Source: Aselliscus stoliczkanus
Lineage: Eukaryota > Chordata > Mammalia > Chiroptera > Hipposideridae
Reading direction: 5' to 3'
Length of the DNA stretch: 64,000 nt
NCBI GenBank assembly: GCA_033961575.1
Contig: CM066735.1
Coordinates: forward strand, 38,273,501-38,337,500
The translations under genes and the position numbers were made by a program. The notes beneath the pieces were generated by a model that ran no database searches, had not been told where the DNA came from, and was given only the letters and a program-made list of their open reading frames with translations. This document shows, one piece after another, positions 11,761 through 23,029 of this stretch; within the stretch, counting starts at the first letter, position 1, and each line of letters opens with the position of its first letter.

Positions 11761-12174
11761 AAAGTATAATCAAGTATATCAATATATTAGTGTATCATTT
11801 TTAAAATACATTTGCTTGTAAGCATTAGCCTTCTTGCTGTTCTTGGAAAATACTTGACCTTCTTCCATATTAGTCTCTGCGTGATGGCTGTCATTTTCCC
11901 TGGATGCTCTTCCCACAGATAATCTGTATGGAGACCTCACTCTTGTCTTAGCTCTGGCTTTAATTAGATGGTTATAATATTCATTACAATTTCTCTGCAG
12001 TTTTCTTTCTGTATCTGTAAAACTTGGAGAAGTTGAAGTAAGGGGGCTGAATATCAATATAATATTCTCAATAAAAGAAGTTAAAACTATCTTAAAATTT
12101 TTTCACTAATTATTAAGACTAAAAAGTACTAACAGATGTGAAATTCAAAAAGGATTGTTATATTTCTCAGATAA

Positions 12175-12175
<1 letters not shown>

Positions 12176-12210
<35 letters not shown>
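12176..12210. repeat. (AT)n microsatellite
   Basis: About 17 uninterrupted AT units follow a short ATGT lead-in. It is likely length-polymorphic. Confidence 0.9.
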
Positions 12211-12213
<3 letters not shown>

Positions 12214-12845
12214 AATTTGGTTGATAAGGGAAAATTATTTTCATAATGGGTAATTCATTCTTATTGATGCATGTAATAGTTACATTTTTTTTTCTCCACT
12301 TAATATCAATATCACAATTCAACCATGGTGATGGATATGAGTGTAGATCATTCTGTGTTTTTTCTATTTGATAGAAATGTAACTGAATTTGTATATTGAT
12401 TTTGCTGAGCTCTCTAATTAATCCTAGTTATTTAATCCTGATTATTTATCTATATATATTCATTTAGATTTCTATCAACATTACTATATCACGTAAAAAT
12501 AATGACAGCTTCATTTCTTTTCCAATACGTTAATATTAAATGAATAAAATCCTGCAATTAAAGCTAAGTTGGTGCATTATTATTTTCAATAAACTGCTGC
12601 ATTTAGTCAATAATATTTTGTTAAGAATTATTGCATCTGTGTTTATGATTGAGCTTCACCTATCTCAGTATTTTCAACTGATCTTGATTGATACCTGTGC
12701 TGTGCTAATCTCATAAAACAAGCTAGGGACTGTTGACTGTTTTGTTTTTACTTTAGACATGTATGATATCATAATTTATTTATTCTTTAAATGTTTTTAG
12801 AACTAACTGGTAAAGCCATTTGTAGGAAGATTTTTAAACTACTAC

Positions 12846-12876
<31 letters not shown>
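12846..12876. repeat. (CA)n microsatellite beside mariner
   Basis: A run of about 13 AC units ending in atatatgag abuts the left end of the mariner. A short GT run (13892-13902) lies just beyond its right end. Confidence 0.88.
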
Positions 12877-12914
12877 GAGCCTAGACAATTAAGTTTGCAA
12901 ACTCATCCTAGAAA

Positions 12915-13378
12915 AGTGCTACAGGCCAGCCGAGTGGCGCATTGGTTAAGCGCTGGTTTTGGGATGCCAGCGGCCCCGGTTCGGATCCCACATGAGGGCC
13001 AGTGACACTGCCCTCTACAACTAACAACAGCTCCACCTGGAGCTGGGCTGTGCGAGCCCAGGTGATGGTGTGGGCTGCAGCCCCTGCTGCAGTGGGCTGC
13101 CATAGGCTATAGTGAGTGGCCCGCAGCCAGCGTGAGCGGCTGGCAGCCGAGCATGAGCTGCCAATAGCCGCGGTGAGCGACATCCAGAGGCCAGCGACAG
13201 ATCTGCCTCATCCGGGAAGAGCGCAATGACGATACCAACAGTGAAGCAACATCCTCCGCAACTAAACTGAAGAACAAAAAGACAGCAACTTGTATGTTCC
13301 CCTTCCCTGATTCCCCAACGCTGTTCCCCTCCGCCAATTCCCCAATAAAATCTTTAAAAAAAAAAAAAAGGTGCTACA
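12915..13378 (+). mobile_element. Long composite SINE inside mariner
   Basis: The SINE body is about 12924-13369. The family A head (ggccagccgagtggcgcatt; B box ggttcggatccc) and the usual gggccagtgacactgccctc segment do not go straight to poly(A). They continue into about 340 bp of extra sequence: aacagctccacctggagctg, a GC-rich block of imperfect repeats (gtgagcggctggcagccgag-like units), then gccgccaattcc-like C-rich text and ccaataaaatcttt before poly(A). The duplication (a/g)gtgctaca lies at 12915-12923 and 13370-13378. Several long minus-strand open frames here are by-products of this GC-rich body. Confidence 0.9.
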
Positions 13379-13382
13379 TACC

Positions 13383-13860
13383 TCATGGCTGAATATCACT
13401 ATGGTCACCTTTGAAGTACTCCCCTTGGGAAGCTGTACACCAATGCCAGAGCCTCGCCCACCCTTCAAAGCAATTTTGGAACTCTTTTTCTGGAATGGCC
13501 ATCAGAGCTGTTGACATATTACCCTCGATGTCCTGAAGGTCATCAAAATGTCTTCCTTTCAATATTTCCTTTATCTTCAGGTAAAGAAAGAAATTATTGG
13601 GGGCCAGTTCAGGTGAGTAGGGGGGGTGTTCCAATACAGTTATTTGTTTACTGGCTGAAAACTCCCTCACAGACAGTGCTGTATGAGCTGGTGCATTGTC
13701 GTGATGCAAGAGCCATGAATTGTTGGTAAGAAGTTTAGGTCATCTAGCTTCATGCAGCCTTTTCAGCACTTCCAATAGTAAACTTGATTAATTATTTGTC
13801 TAGTTGGTACAAATTCATAATAAATAATCCCTCTGATAGCAACAAAGGTTAATAACATCA
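13383..13860 (-). pseudogene. Mariner transposase, C-terminal remnant
   Basis: An open frame of 108 codons (13383-13709) encodes the catalytic C-terminal part of a mariner transposase, which cuts and pastes the element at TA sites. The second catalytic Asp lies in HHDNAPAH. Exactly 34 residues later, in YSPELAPNNFF, the position expected to hold the third Asp of the D,D34D triad is Asn. Upstream codons such as EFVPT are visible in other frames up to about 13860, so frameshifts exist. The N-terminal DNA-binding domain and first Asp are absent. It is non-functional. Confidence 0.85.
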
Positions 13861-13911
13861 GTGTAACAAGTTTGCAAACTTAATTGTCAGACCGTGTGTG
13901 TGTGTCTGTGT

Positions 13912-14240
13912 TTTATATCTTCTTTATTGATTCCTATATTGATGGGCACTAGGATTGCTTCCATATCTTGGCTATTGTAAATAATGCTGCAATGAACATA
14001 GAGGTATATATACCTTTTCAAATTAGTGTTTTCAATTTCTTCAGATAAATTCTCAGAAGGGGAATTGCTGGGTCATACGGTAGTTCTATATTTAATTTTT
14101 CTGAGGAATATCCATACTGTTTTTTATAGTGGCTACACCAATTTACATTCTTGACAACAGTGTACAAGGGTTCCTTTTGCTCTACGTTGTGCTTACAGTT
14201 GGTATTTCTTGTCTTTCTAATAACTAAATACATCGTTGTT
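13912..14240 (-). mobile_element. L1 ORF2 3' fragment
   Basis: A 71-codon open frame at 14018-14233 includes IELPYDPAIPLLRIYLKK, the signature of the L1 ORF2 C-terminal region ([12 protein letters not shown] in intact copies). The flanking text tcttggctattgtaaataat and ggaattgctgggtcatacgg is equally typical. The copy is old, minus strand, 5'-truncated and frameshifted. Confidence 0.85.
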
Positions 14241-14398
14241 CTTAAACTATTGAAAACAGGATGTTGAAATCTCAGATTATAACTGTAGCTTTGTCCATTT
14301 TTCCTTGTAGTTACATAACATTTGCTTTATTTATTTTGAGACTGTTATAAATTGCATACACCTTTAGGATTATTATGTCCTCTTGAAGAATTGATCCC
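14241..14398 (-). mobile_element. Second L1 ORF2 fragment
   Basis: The text tgaaatctcagattataact, tgtccatttttccttgtagt and gattattatgtcctcttgaa corresponds to a more upstream part of L1 ORF2 than the neighbouring fragment. Joined directly to it, this suggests an internally deleted or rearranged copy. The LTR-like block starting at 14399 cuts it off. Confidence 0.65.
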
Positions 14399-14960
14399 TG
14401 TATTAGGTATCTATTTCTGCATAACAACTCCAGAATTTAATGGCTTAACAAACAAAAAATGGATTATCTCATAAGTACATAAGAAATTGATTATCTCATA
14501 AGTACATAAGAAATCTGTAGATCGCTTAGTTGGGTATCTGTGTTTCAAGATCTCTTACGAAGTTTCAGTCAAATCTTTGTGCAATTATGGCAGTGGTCTC
14601 TTGTAAGGTGGTGGCTGTTGTATGTAACTGGCTTCCAAGTTCACGCACATGGTAGTTGGCAGGCTTTGGCCCCTTAATTGATGAGCCTTGTCACTGGTAT
14701 GTCTCGTGACACAGCAAAAGGTTTCCCCATGGATGAGCAAGCAAGAAACAGAAAGCACTTGGCTTTTTAAGTCCTAATCACAAAAACTATATCACATCAT
14801 GCACTTCGCTATGTTCTATTTTATAGAAGCAAGTCTGTGAATACAACTCATACTCATGGGGAGTTAATTACAAAAAGGCTTGATTAGCTGGTGGTGGGTA
14901 GGCTATCTTGATGGCTGCCAAACTTGGTCTTTAACTTGAACCCATCATATGTACATGCCC
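14399..14960 (+). mobile_element. Probable LTR-type repeat (MaLR-like)
   Basis: It opens tgtattaggtatctatttct and continues with ataacaactccagaatttaa and tggcttaacaaac, the opening of a common ancient mammalian LTR-type repeat. A 27-bp direct duplication is included (14462-14514). The 3' end is uncertain and I cannot assign the family by eye. Confidence 0.55.
14462..14514. repeat. 27-bp tandem duplication, two units
   Basis: The unit gattatctcataagtacat plus aagaaatt occurs twice in direct succession with no mismatch over at least 26 bases. It looks like recent replication slippage inside the LTR-like repeat. Confidence 0.9.
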
Positions 14961-15109
14961 TCAGAAGAGAAATCACCCAGCAATCATCAGCTCATCTCAG
15001 TAGATCTCTTTCCTCTCTAGATATTTTTTTTTTCATCTAGTCTCTGTGGCTTTTCCAGACTTCTGATATCTTCAAAACGTGGTTTGGGTAACATATCTAT
15101 GTTTGCTAG

Positions 15110-15360
15110 TTGTTGCACTGAGAGCAGTAATGACAATTACTTTCTATATCCTAGCTGGAAGTAGAATGTTGTATCTTAATATATTCTTCATTTCTAAAGA
15201 TTCATTTTGGTTCCTTTTCAAAACTCTTTTTTCATTTTTATGGACTCTTTTTCCTTAATTATATTTTCAATTTCTCTGTGGTTTCTGAAAATATATTATA
15301 TTCTGAATACTCTACACATGATATTTTCTTAAAGTGTCAGAGTAATATATATCTCCTGCT
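15110..15360 (-). mobile_element. Possible old L1 fragment
   Basis: Text around 15190-15290 (tctaaagattcattttggtt, ccttaattatattttcaatt) resembles minus-strand ancient L1 sequence of the kind seen near 1.3 and 2.0 kb. Similarity was judged by eye only. Confidence 0.35.
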
Positions 15361-15429
15361 TTACTCTATCTGAAAAGAAATTCATAATCCTCAGAGGTTA
15401 TGAATTAAATGAATGCAGGAATCCATAAA

Positions 15430-16237
15430 GATATATAAACTCTAAGGTTAGTTTTTTCTTAAAAAAGAAATTACAATTCAAGTTTTAATAGCTTAACACT
15501 TTATTGTATCAGTAACAAGACAGTAGAACATAGCTTTAAGAGAAGAGTGTAGAAAAGTGGATTTAGTGAGAGGAGACATATTTGTTTCAATCATAAAACA
15601 ATGCATTCGGAGACACAGTATCTTTCATATGCCACCTGTTCTTAAGGAGAACATTCTCATCACTCATAGAACAAAATACAGTAAAACCTTGGATTGTGAG
15701 TAACATGGTTTGCAAGTGTTCTGCAAGATGAGCAAACATTTCTAATACATTTTAACATGGTAAATGAGTGATGTCTTGCAATATGAGTAGTTTGTTTCCA
15801 GAATGAATTATGTTCGCAAACCAAGACATTGTATTTTGAATTTGTAATGGAGGTCTTCCACATTGTAGCCTCTGTGTGCCTATTCCATTTTTGTAGTCAG
15901 CTCCTCTGTTGTACTCAATGACATAATATCAGTGTTTATATTTTTTACATGCTCCATGTTATACCATATTCCAATAACTTTGCTTGCTTCTACTTTAGTC
16001 TCTTTCTTCCTCTCTATTGACCATGGATAACTCATAGTGTGTATCCAATTGCGTAACATCTATTCTAGCTTCTCTCTAGTATGCCTTGAATTATAGAAGC
16101 TAGGAAGCTTTTTGTTTTTGTTTTAGTTAGCTTTACTTTGCTCCATGAATACAGGAAAACTTAATATGGAGATATACTTTTAATTTTGTGGATCTATGAC
16201 AAAACTTAGCATTTTTTAACTCAATGTTGTAGACTAA
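15430..16237. other. Non-coding, nothing recognised
   Basis: No gene is visible. A short minus-strand frame at 15660-15863 has no domain. A locally repeated 'catgacat/gtaacatgg' texture near 15690-15830 suggests a decayed DNA element but gives no clear termini. Confidence 0.45.
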
Positions 16238-16239
16238 TA

Positions 16240-16320
16240 TTGGGTTATCAGAAAAGCCATGACATATTTTTTCCATGTTTTTCATTGCAAAAATGTGTCA
16301 TGACTTTTCCAACAGCCCAC
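16240..16320. mobile_element. Small mariner-type MITE, copy 2
   Basis: TTGGGTTATCAGAAAAGCC at the left and gacttttccaacagcccac at the right are inverted partners, with gacatatttt and aaaatgtgtc as inner arms. The element is flanked by TA at 16238-16239 and TA at 16321-16322. It is the same family as 4492-4570, with independent mutations. Confidence 0.8.
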
Positions 16321-16322
16321 TA

Positions 16323-17094
16323 GTTGCCAAGATATGATATCCCTCAGATGGAGTTCAAGGTTTTGTTTTTTTTTAAAGCTATAAAGTTAAAATGGCATTT
16401 TCCTAACTCCCTTGCCTCTCCTATATGAAGTTTAGTAATCACTGAAGTCTTGAATTCAGAACTTAATTAGGGAGAGTGAGAGTAGCAGAATATAAAATGC
16501 TGATTTTGTTACAATAATATGGCTGTATCAGCTTCTTGATTCTGGCAGCTTCCTGATGGTAGCAGAACAGTATTGTTCTAGAATGAGTACTTGTAGTAAT
16601 GATTCCTCAGTCAGCAAATACCTTCCTGATGATAGCAGGTACAGCAACTTCATTAACAGCTCAATCCTATAGTATGGTTTTTGGGAAACTTTCCTGGAAG
16701 CTCAGGTTAGGCCTTTTCATCAGTATTGACAATGATTAAATGCCACTTAATGGCTCATTACAAATCCTTTTCTCTTTGAACAATCTAGAGAAGATTACAT
16801 TCTTTGAATAATAACGTTGATTGGCAGGGCCATGCTTAAAATTTGACTCAGGTGATCTTATCTCATTCAGTATGTTAGCAAATTATTTGATTACCTTTTA
16901 TGTAAGTCTTCCCTAGAAAATTATGCTGTTCTAACACAGTGTATTAATTTCTATCGTTGCACTTACTACATAGCATTGACATTGTACCTTTTCAAATATG
17001 TTTCCGCCGTTTGGCTCCAAACTTCTTGAAAGTGAGGGGGACCAGTGTTGCCATCCAAAAATTATGTTTTTGTGGATACTGATTATTTTGATCT
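16323..17094. other. Non-coding, possible old LTR text
   Basis: No gene is visible. The stretch 16540-16740, with two related phrases (cagcttcctgatggtagcag and accttcctgatgatagcagg), may be an old LTR or an internal duplication. I cannot name it. Confidence 0.35.
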
Positions 17095-17550
17095 GTATGG
17101 TTTTTGTTTTGTTTTTTTGAAAGAAACAAAAGACTCAGAGAAGAGGGTAGGGAGATGGGTAAAAAAGGTGAAGGTGAATAAGAAGTACAAACTTCCAGTT
17201 ATAAAATAAATAAGCCATGGGGCCCGCCGAGTGGCACGGTGGTTAAGCGCTGGCTTAGGAAGCCAGCGGCCCAGATTCGGGTCCCACATATCAGGGCCAG
17301 AAACACTGCCCTCAAAAAAAAAAAAAAAAATGACATTAAAATAAGCCCTGGGGGTATAATGTACAGCATAGGGAATACAGTCAATAGTATTATAATAACT
17401 TTGTCTGGTGACAGATAGTTATTAGATTTATCACAGTGATGACTTCATATGGTGTATAAATGTCGAATAACTATGTTGTATACCTGAAGCGCATATAATA
17501 TTGTATGTCAACTGTACTTCAATTAAAAAGCAATTAATTAATCATTATTA
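17095..17550 (+). mobile_element. L1 3' untranslated end, split by a SINE
   Basis: Before the SINE the text reads gaaggtgaataagaagtaca and acttccagttataaaata. After it, ataatgtacagcatagggaa, tcaatagtattataataact and tatacctgaagcgcatataa. This is the standard order of the L1 3' untranslated region, ending in aattaaaaagc. Orientation is plus and no coding part remains. The SINE at 17221-17330 interrupts it. Confidence 0.8.
17221..17330 (+). mobile_element. Family A SINE nested in L1
   Basis: The head ggcccgccgagtggcacggt, the B box gattcgggtcccac and gggccagaaacactgccctc run into a pure A tail. The phrase aaataagcc(a/c)tgg lies on both sides (17207-17220 and about 17340-17352), consistent with a target duplication. 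It is younger than the L1 end around it. Confidence 0.88.
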
Positions 17551-17789
17551 ATTAATTATTTTAAAACACCCAGCAAGAGCTGAAGAGAGAATTCAGAACT
17601 CAGTCTAACTCTAAAATCAGCATTATCAATAATTGTCAGAACTTCTCACACAGACAGACCCCTGGAATGTCTGCAGGTAGATCTCAGACTACCACAGAGG
17701 AAGAGAAGCTGAAATGAGTGGCTAATCTGTCCTTCCCATCTCCTAGTTCAAGCAGCTATATTTTTAAAATGATTTTATGCATTGGGTCT

Positions 17790-18260
17790 TGACAAAGACT
17801 CTCTCCTTGACCAAATTTCAGTCAGGCTACTCTGAAATCTCCTCTTAACTAGTCCATGACAGATGGACTTCTGTGTTTGTGTTTGAATTGCCCAATTTTA
17901 GCAAAAATCCCACTAAGTCAGTTTAATAAGAATCCCCCACCCGAATATCTGATCACCCTGATCTGCCTTCTGCAAGAATCCTGTCATGTCTGTCCATTTA
18001 GCCAGAATCCCCCTTATACTTGATGTTTTCTCTTAGTAATTTTTCATCCACTAACCCCTACCCTGCTCCTCTGCTATAAATCTCCACTTGTTCATGCTGT
18101 ATTTAGAATTGAGCCTAGATCTATACCAATGTCTCCTTTCCTCATTTGCAATAGTTCCTGTATAAAATCTGCTTTTTTTTTTTTTTTACCATTTTAACTA
18201 CTGACTACTGCCTAAATTTCTTTATCAGATTCTGGTTTTCTTTAACAGTCTCTACTTAAG
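17790..18260 (+). mobile_element. ERV-type solo LTR
   Basis: The layout is that of an old class I-like LTR: a C-rich U3 part, a TATA-like ctataaatctccacttgt at about 18075, ttgagcctagatctatacc, a polyadenylation-like gtataaaatctgc at about 18160, a T tract and an end near tttctttaacagtctc. The order matches ancient mammalian ERV LTRs of the MER type. No viral genes flank it. The start is approximate. Confidence 0.55.
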
Positions 18261-19940
18261 ATGTCATAAGAGGAAAGCATCATATAGCTAAACCTTCTAA
18301 CCAACCTATTGATGTTTGTTACATATGCAATATTTCTTAATATAGAAGATCCCTAAAAATAGAGTCTAGTATACCAGTTGATTGTAATATTTGTAGAATT
18401 TGATTATTGACTCCAGTCAATAATCTTAGATATTTTTTATAGCAGTGTAAGTAGTTGAGATTCAAAAAGTAATATGCTACCTTAATTTCCTTCCATGTGG
18501 AAAATGCTTATTAGATAGTCCAATAGGGAATAGAGGCAGGCAACCAGGTGTTAGAAGCATTTCATTTGCACATCAAGCTTAGCCATTGGGGTTATTAACA
18601 TAACATATCAGAGCTTTGAACATCTGCTTGTTAAGTGGTAATCTTAATTGTTGATACCCTTGGAAAATACCTTTTAGAAGTGACTGCTTCTTTTATGGCT
18701 TTGCTGTTTTATGGTAAACATATTACTAAGAATTATATAAGCCATTAGGAGCTGTCGCATGATTACTTTATTGAGCATTTTATTTTAATTTAAGGATGAT
18801 TTATCTAGTATTTTATATTACATCTTGCTCTTAAGGTCACCACATATAAACAATTATGAACTACCTAAATTGAGGAGTCATAACTACACACATGCATTTT
18901 ATTTAAGATTATAGTTTATTTGAAGCAGTGCTATACTAGCCAGTAAAGTCAGCATGAAACTTATTGTCTATAAATGATTTCTCTGTAGTATGTTTATCCT
19001 TAGTCAGTGATGAAGATTCTACAATGGAAATTTTGAGGCAGGAGGATAAGTTGTAAATTCCACCAGATATTATTCAAGGATCTAACTTGAAACTTGATTG
19101 TTTGTGCTTAATTTATGAGTGTCATAAATTGGTCAATCTCTACAACATGGTGAAAAACTTTCAAAATGGCAAAGTACCACTCAAATTAACAGAAAAGCAC
19201 ATGCAACACAGAATTACCAGATTGTTTACTGATAGCAACAAATCCATATCAAGTAAGCAAGTAATTCTTCACTGTTTGTCACATTGGAGACTGTCAATGG
19301 CTCTAAAATATTTGTTATTTGTTATTAGTTGCAACTCAGCCTACTCTAACACTGTTTACGTCACTTCATCATGCTTTGAACTGGCACAGAGATAAGTTAA
19401 AAAATCAGATTTCTTTGACTAGGGTGATATTCATTAGGATCTTGGGTTGCAAAACAGTAATTCAAGATGACTATGGTAGATGTTTTCATTTCAAGTGCAG
19501 TTTGGAAGATAAATCAAAGATTCAAAGTATCTAGGAGTTATCCAATAGTGATGCCAGAATGTGTGAGCCCTGCAAACTGTGAGACTAACTAAAATTTTAT
19601 AGTTTAAAAATACTCTGCTTTCTGATCTATCATAAGATTTTTAATTTCACTGAGAATTGAATGGCATTCAATTGGGACTACATTGTTTTTGACATGTATT
19701 GTTTTAGCCTCTATATATGATTTCCTTTAATACACTGGGTGGTATCTATTCATATCTCTATTTTGCAGAGAAGAAAATGTATCTCATGAATTAAACTATT
19801 TATCCCCTAGGTTTCAAACATTAAAAATAAACAAACTCTAAGGACTTCATAAAACTTGGAATTACATCCATCCTATATTGTTTCACAGAAGATCTTAGAT
19901 GTCTCCTTGTTTCTGTATTCCTATTGAATATTTATGGTAA
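18261..19940. other. Non-coding, no gene supported
   Basis: An open frame of 102 codons at 19087-19395 and an overlapping one of 71 codons have no recognised domain and no splice or Kozak context that persuades me. Confidence 0.45.
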
Positions 19941-19944
19941 ATGG

Positions 19945-20155
19945 AAACATGGTATAATGATTAGACTGAAGGCTCTAAAATCAAGACCACATAGGTTCCA
20001 GTCCTTGCTCTTCTAATACATACTACAAGTGTGACCTTAATACAATGATTTAAAATATCCTTGCCCAAATTTCTTTACCTGGAACAAGGAGGAAACAATT
20101 CCTGGGAGGATTCAATGAGGTAAAGAGTTCACACAGTAAAGCACTTAGGCCCACG
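19945..20155 (+). mobile_element. MIR SINE, nearly full length
   Basis: The sequence has the MIR order: ataatgattagactgaaggc, ggttccagtccttgctcttc, agtgtgaccttaatacaatg, a 'tttctttacctggaacaagg' segment, ggaggattcaatgaggtaaa and gtaaagcacttagg. It is diverged but well preserved in length. Confidence 0.8.
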
Positions 20156-20159
20156 TAAA

Positions 20160-21158
20160 TTAAAACTGTAGGTAACAGAGAGCCTGATTGATTTGTTCTG
20201 CTCAATAAGCCAGAGGTGCTATCAAAGAACCATTTTCCTTCTAAATTTTTTGCTCCTTCATTCTTGGCATATGGTTTTTGTTATTGTGATTGCAGAAAGA
20301 CCATTGCATATCAGTAGGCATTCCTGAATGTCTGACTTTATATGTAGGAAAACAAACAAATGAACAAACAAACAGGAAGCCAAGCAGTAAAAGGAAATCC
20401 TCTACAGAGGACTAAAGTTTATATCTTACCAGCAAGAGCAGATTTCAATATGTAGCCTAGCTGCAGAAAGGCTGAGTAATAAATATTTTAGTCTTATAGC
20501 TTCTATAGGAGAGAAAGACAAACGACTGGTTGGTATTCAGGCTCAGTGTTGAGTAAGTCAATCAACAAAAATGCATAAAAATGCAAAAAATGTTAGTAAA
20601 CAGAGTCATGTCTTCTCCATACACATATTTTTGATTAGATCACTAAACATTCATTAGCACTTAGTCCAGAGTTTATTTGAATTTTTGATTCAGATTATTA
20701 GCTTGATTTTTCCTAACCCCAATCCTAATTTTTAGGAGAGCAACATGACAATGTTATGGTGGTCCACGTCTCTTCCTAAATGGGGCATCTTCAGCCATGT
20801 TTCTAGAATATGCTTCTAATGCTGTTGCTAAATAAGCCTTCATATGATGGAAATGGTGTTGGTCGGTGCTAGCAGTAAAGGGGTCCCTGCAATAAAGGGT
20901 GTGTTATGTCTACCCCAATACATATAAAACTGATAGCAATTTCTATTGGTAGTTTCTAAGATATCAGAGAACAAGTAAAATGTAGTTTACCATGCCCAGT
21001 ATAACACAAAAACTATTAGATAAAAGAATTAATTAGGGTGTTTGTTGATATTATTATTTCTCCAATATAACCTTTGAAACATTTTCCCAGACTTCAATTG
21101 ATACCATATTACTTATATGTGACAAAGTATATTACTATAAGCTTATTGTGCTTACACA
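20160..21158. other. Non-coding, nothing recognised
   Basis: AT-rich DNA with no supported gene or nameable repeat. Confidence 0.45.
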
Positions 21159-21422
21159 TAAAGTACTTTTTTTTTTTTTTTTTTTTATGAGGGCAGTGTC
21201 ACTGGCGCTCATATGTGGGACCCGAACTGGGGCCGCTGGAGTCCCAAGCCAGCTCTTAACCACCGCGCCACTTGGCCGGCCCAAAAGAGATTCTAACTTT
21301 TTTTTTGTTTTTTTTGTTTTTTTGTTTTGTTTTGAGCTGAGCCATCCTGCTACCTGTTGGCAGCTCAGCGGCAGCTCAGCTCAGGCTGGGCATTAAACTG
21401 CTGTTGCTCAGTAAAGTACTTT
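21159..21422 (-). mobile_element. Two SINEs within one target duplication
   Basis: A family A SINE (about 21170-21283, minus strand: gagggcagtgtcactggcgc to cgccacttggccggccc) is followed by a 5'-truncated family B SINE (about 21299-21411, minus strand: gagctgagccatcctgctac to taaactgctgttgctca). The outer duplication taaagtacttt is exact at 21159-21169 and 21412-21422 and brackets both. The simplest reading is that B inserted first and A then entered or joined its A-tail. Confidence 0.85.
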
Positions 21423-21894
21423 CTTGAAACATTACTTATAGGTTTAATTTGTGCAAAATATTTTATGTCAATTAGATGCCTATTTAAAAATCTATGCTGT
21501 CTCAACAATAAATAATTCATATACCTAAAAGCATATTATAATTAAATAGTGGTATTGGAGGAATCTGACCACATATTTTAAAATCTCATCTAATACATAA
21601 AAGAAAATTTCCATTTTATTTTATTAGTTTTATAATCATGAAAGAATCAATATCACTCTCATCCAATATATGTCATTTTTAAACAGTTCATAAAACAAAA
21701 TGATTTTGCTTACATTTATTGATTATTTCTAATACGCCAGATGTCCTGTCTAATGATGTCACTAAAGAAGGCTTCTGACATGTTAGAAATACTCAATAAA
21801 CATTGCAAAATTATTGTGATTTATTAACTATTTAAGAAAATTGTATATAGGATGTAACAATGATATTACAGATGTTACATATATATTATTTCTA

Positions 21895-22075
21895 TAATAT
21901 ATACATATTTAATTCTCCCAGCAGCTCTCTATATACATAAGATTATTATACCCATAATATAATTATAATTCATCCAAGGTAACACATCTAGAAAACGATG
22001 GATCCAGTTTTAAATCCAGAGGGTCTAGCCTCAGAGCTCACTCCAAAATGCTATGTTCTATAGGATCCTATAACC
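21895..22075 (-). mobile_element. Possible MIR-type fragment
   Basis: The text ttaattctcccagcagctct, attattatacccataatata and ccaaggtaacacatctagaa follows the reverse MIR order. It is strongly diverged. Confidence 0.5.
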
Positions 22076-22079
22076 TAGG

Positions 22080-23025
22080 AATATTTGTCTTTTATATTTA
22101 AAGGCTTACATAATTATGAATAATGCCACCAGTGAGATTATAAACTCTGAATTTTGTCCATTTCCAAAATTGTATTGCAAGCCCGTGGAAAGGAATTATG
22201 TTGTAGCCATGCTTTGTGATGTGTAGCCAAGTATTTGACACATAACTACTCCTGTTAAGTGATTTTCTTTCCTTATTGATAGCCATGTAAAAGAAAGTAC
22301 AATTTAGGTAATTCGGGTAAAAGGGAAAATATTTATCTGTAAAGGAATGTATGATGAACTTTTAGAAGTACATTTAGTCATTTGTTTCTTTTTCTACCGT
22401 AGACAACAATTATAAGATGACAATAATGTTTTTAGGTATTTCAACGTAATAATGAGTAAAAACAGATTTTGTATGTAGGTGTGTTTGAGTGTGTTGGCAG
22501 GGGGAAGAGGTAGGTGATATGTTGTTTGGATATCACATAATTTGTTTACAAATGCAAAATGAAAAAAATAAAAATTAATTAATAGCTATAATGGGAAGCC
22601 AGAAGGATAATCATTAATCACATGAACAAATGGCTAGGCTGGAAACAAGCAGAGTGATGATTCATAGTAAGTGTGACTGAATTTATTAGCTACCCAATTT
22701 CCATTCTCACATTCTTTCTTACTAATAGACACCAATTTTATTTGGGGTTCAATTGCACTTGGCACACAGCATGTGAATATTGAACAAAATGAGGCTCTGT
22801 TACTTAACAACAAGGCTAGAATATTTGCTGATCCTTTTTCTAAGTAATCCCTGTTTTGAAAACTAACAAATAAGAGAAAAGAGCTGAGCGTTTATCCTGC
22901 CTTCCTTTGTGAGTGCTACCTCAAATTTACCAAATGTTGATGAGGGCACATATTTTTATAGATGTATTCTAGCTCAAAAATTAAAATGGAATGGTAAAAT
23001 TAAAATATCACCATTTTTCTACTTC
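22080..23025. other. Non-coding, nothing recognised
   Basis: No gene or repeat family that I can support. Confidence 0.45.
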
Positions 23026-23029
23026 TAAT

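Larger units (their letters stand above)
12884..13888 (-). mobile_element. Internally deleted mariner with nested SINE
   Basis: The terminal inverted repeats gacaattaagtttgcaaac (12884-12903) and gtttgcaaacttaattgtc (13870-13888) are near-perfect complements. A TA precedes the left end and AG follows the right (decayed TA). Between them are the C-terminal half of a mariner transposase on the minus strand and a long composite SINE at 12924-13369. Without the SINE and its duplication about 550 bp remain, well under the usual ~1.3 kb, so the N-terminal coding half is deleted. It is a dead element. Confidence 0.9.

Noticed and set aside
12903..13468. Several overlapping minus-strand frames of 66-91 codons
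   Set aside because: They come from the GC-rich body of the long SINE, which has few stop codons by composition.
19087..19534. Two overlapping frames of 102 and 71 codons
   Set aside because: No recognised domain and no gene-like context. I could not separate them from chance.
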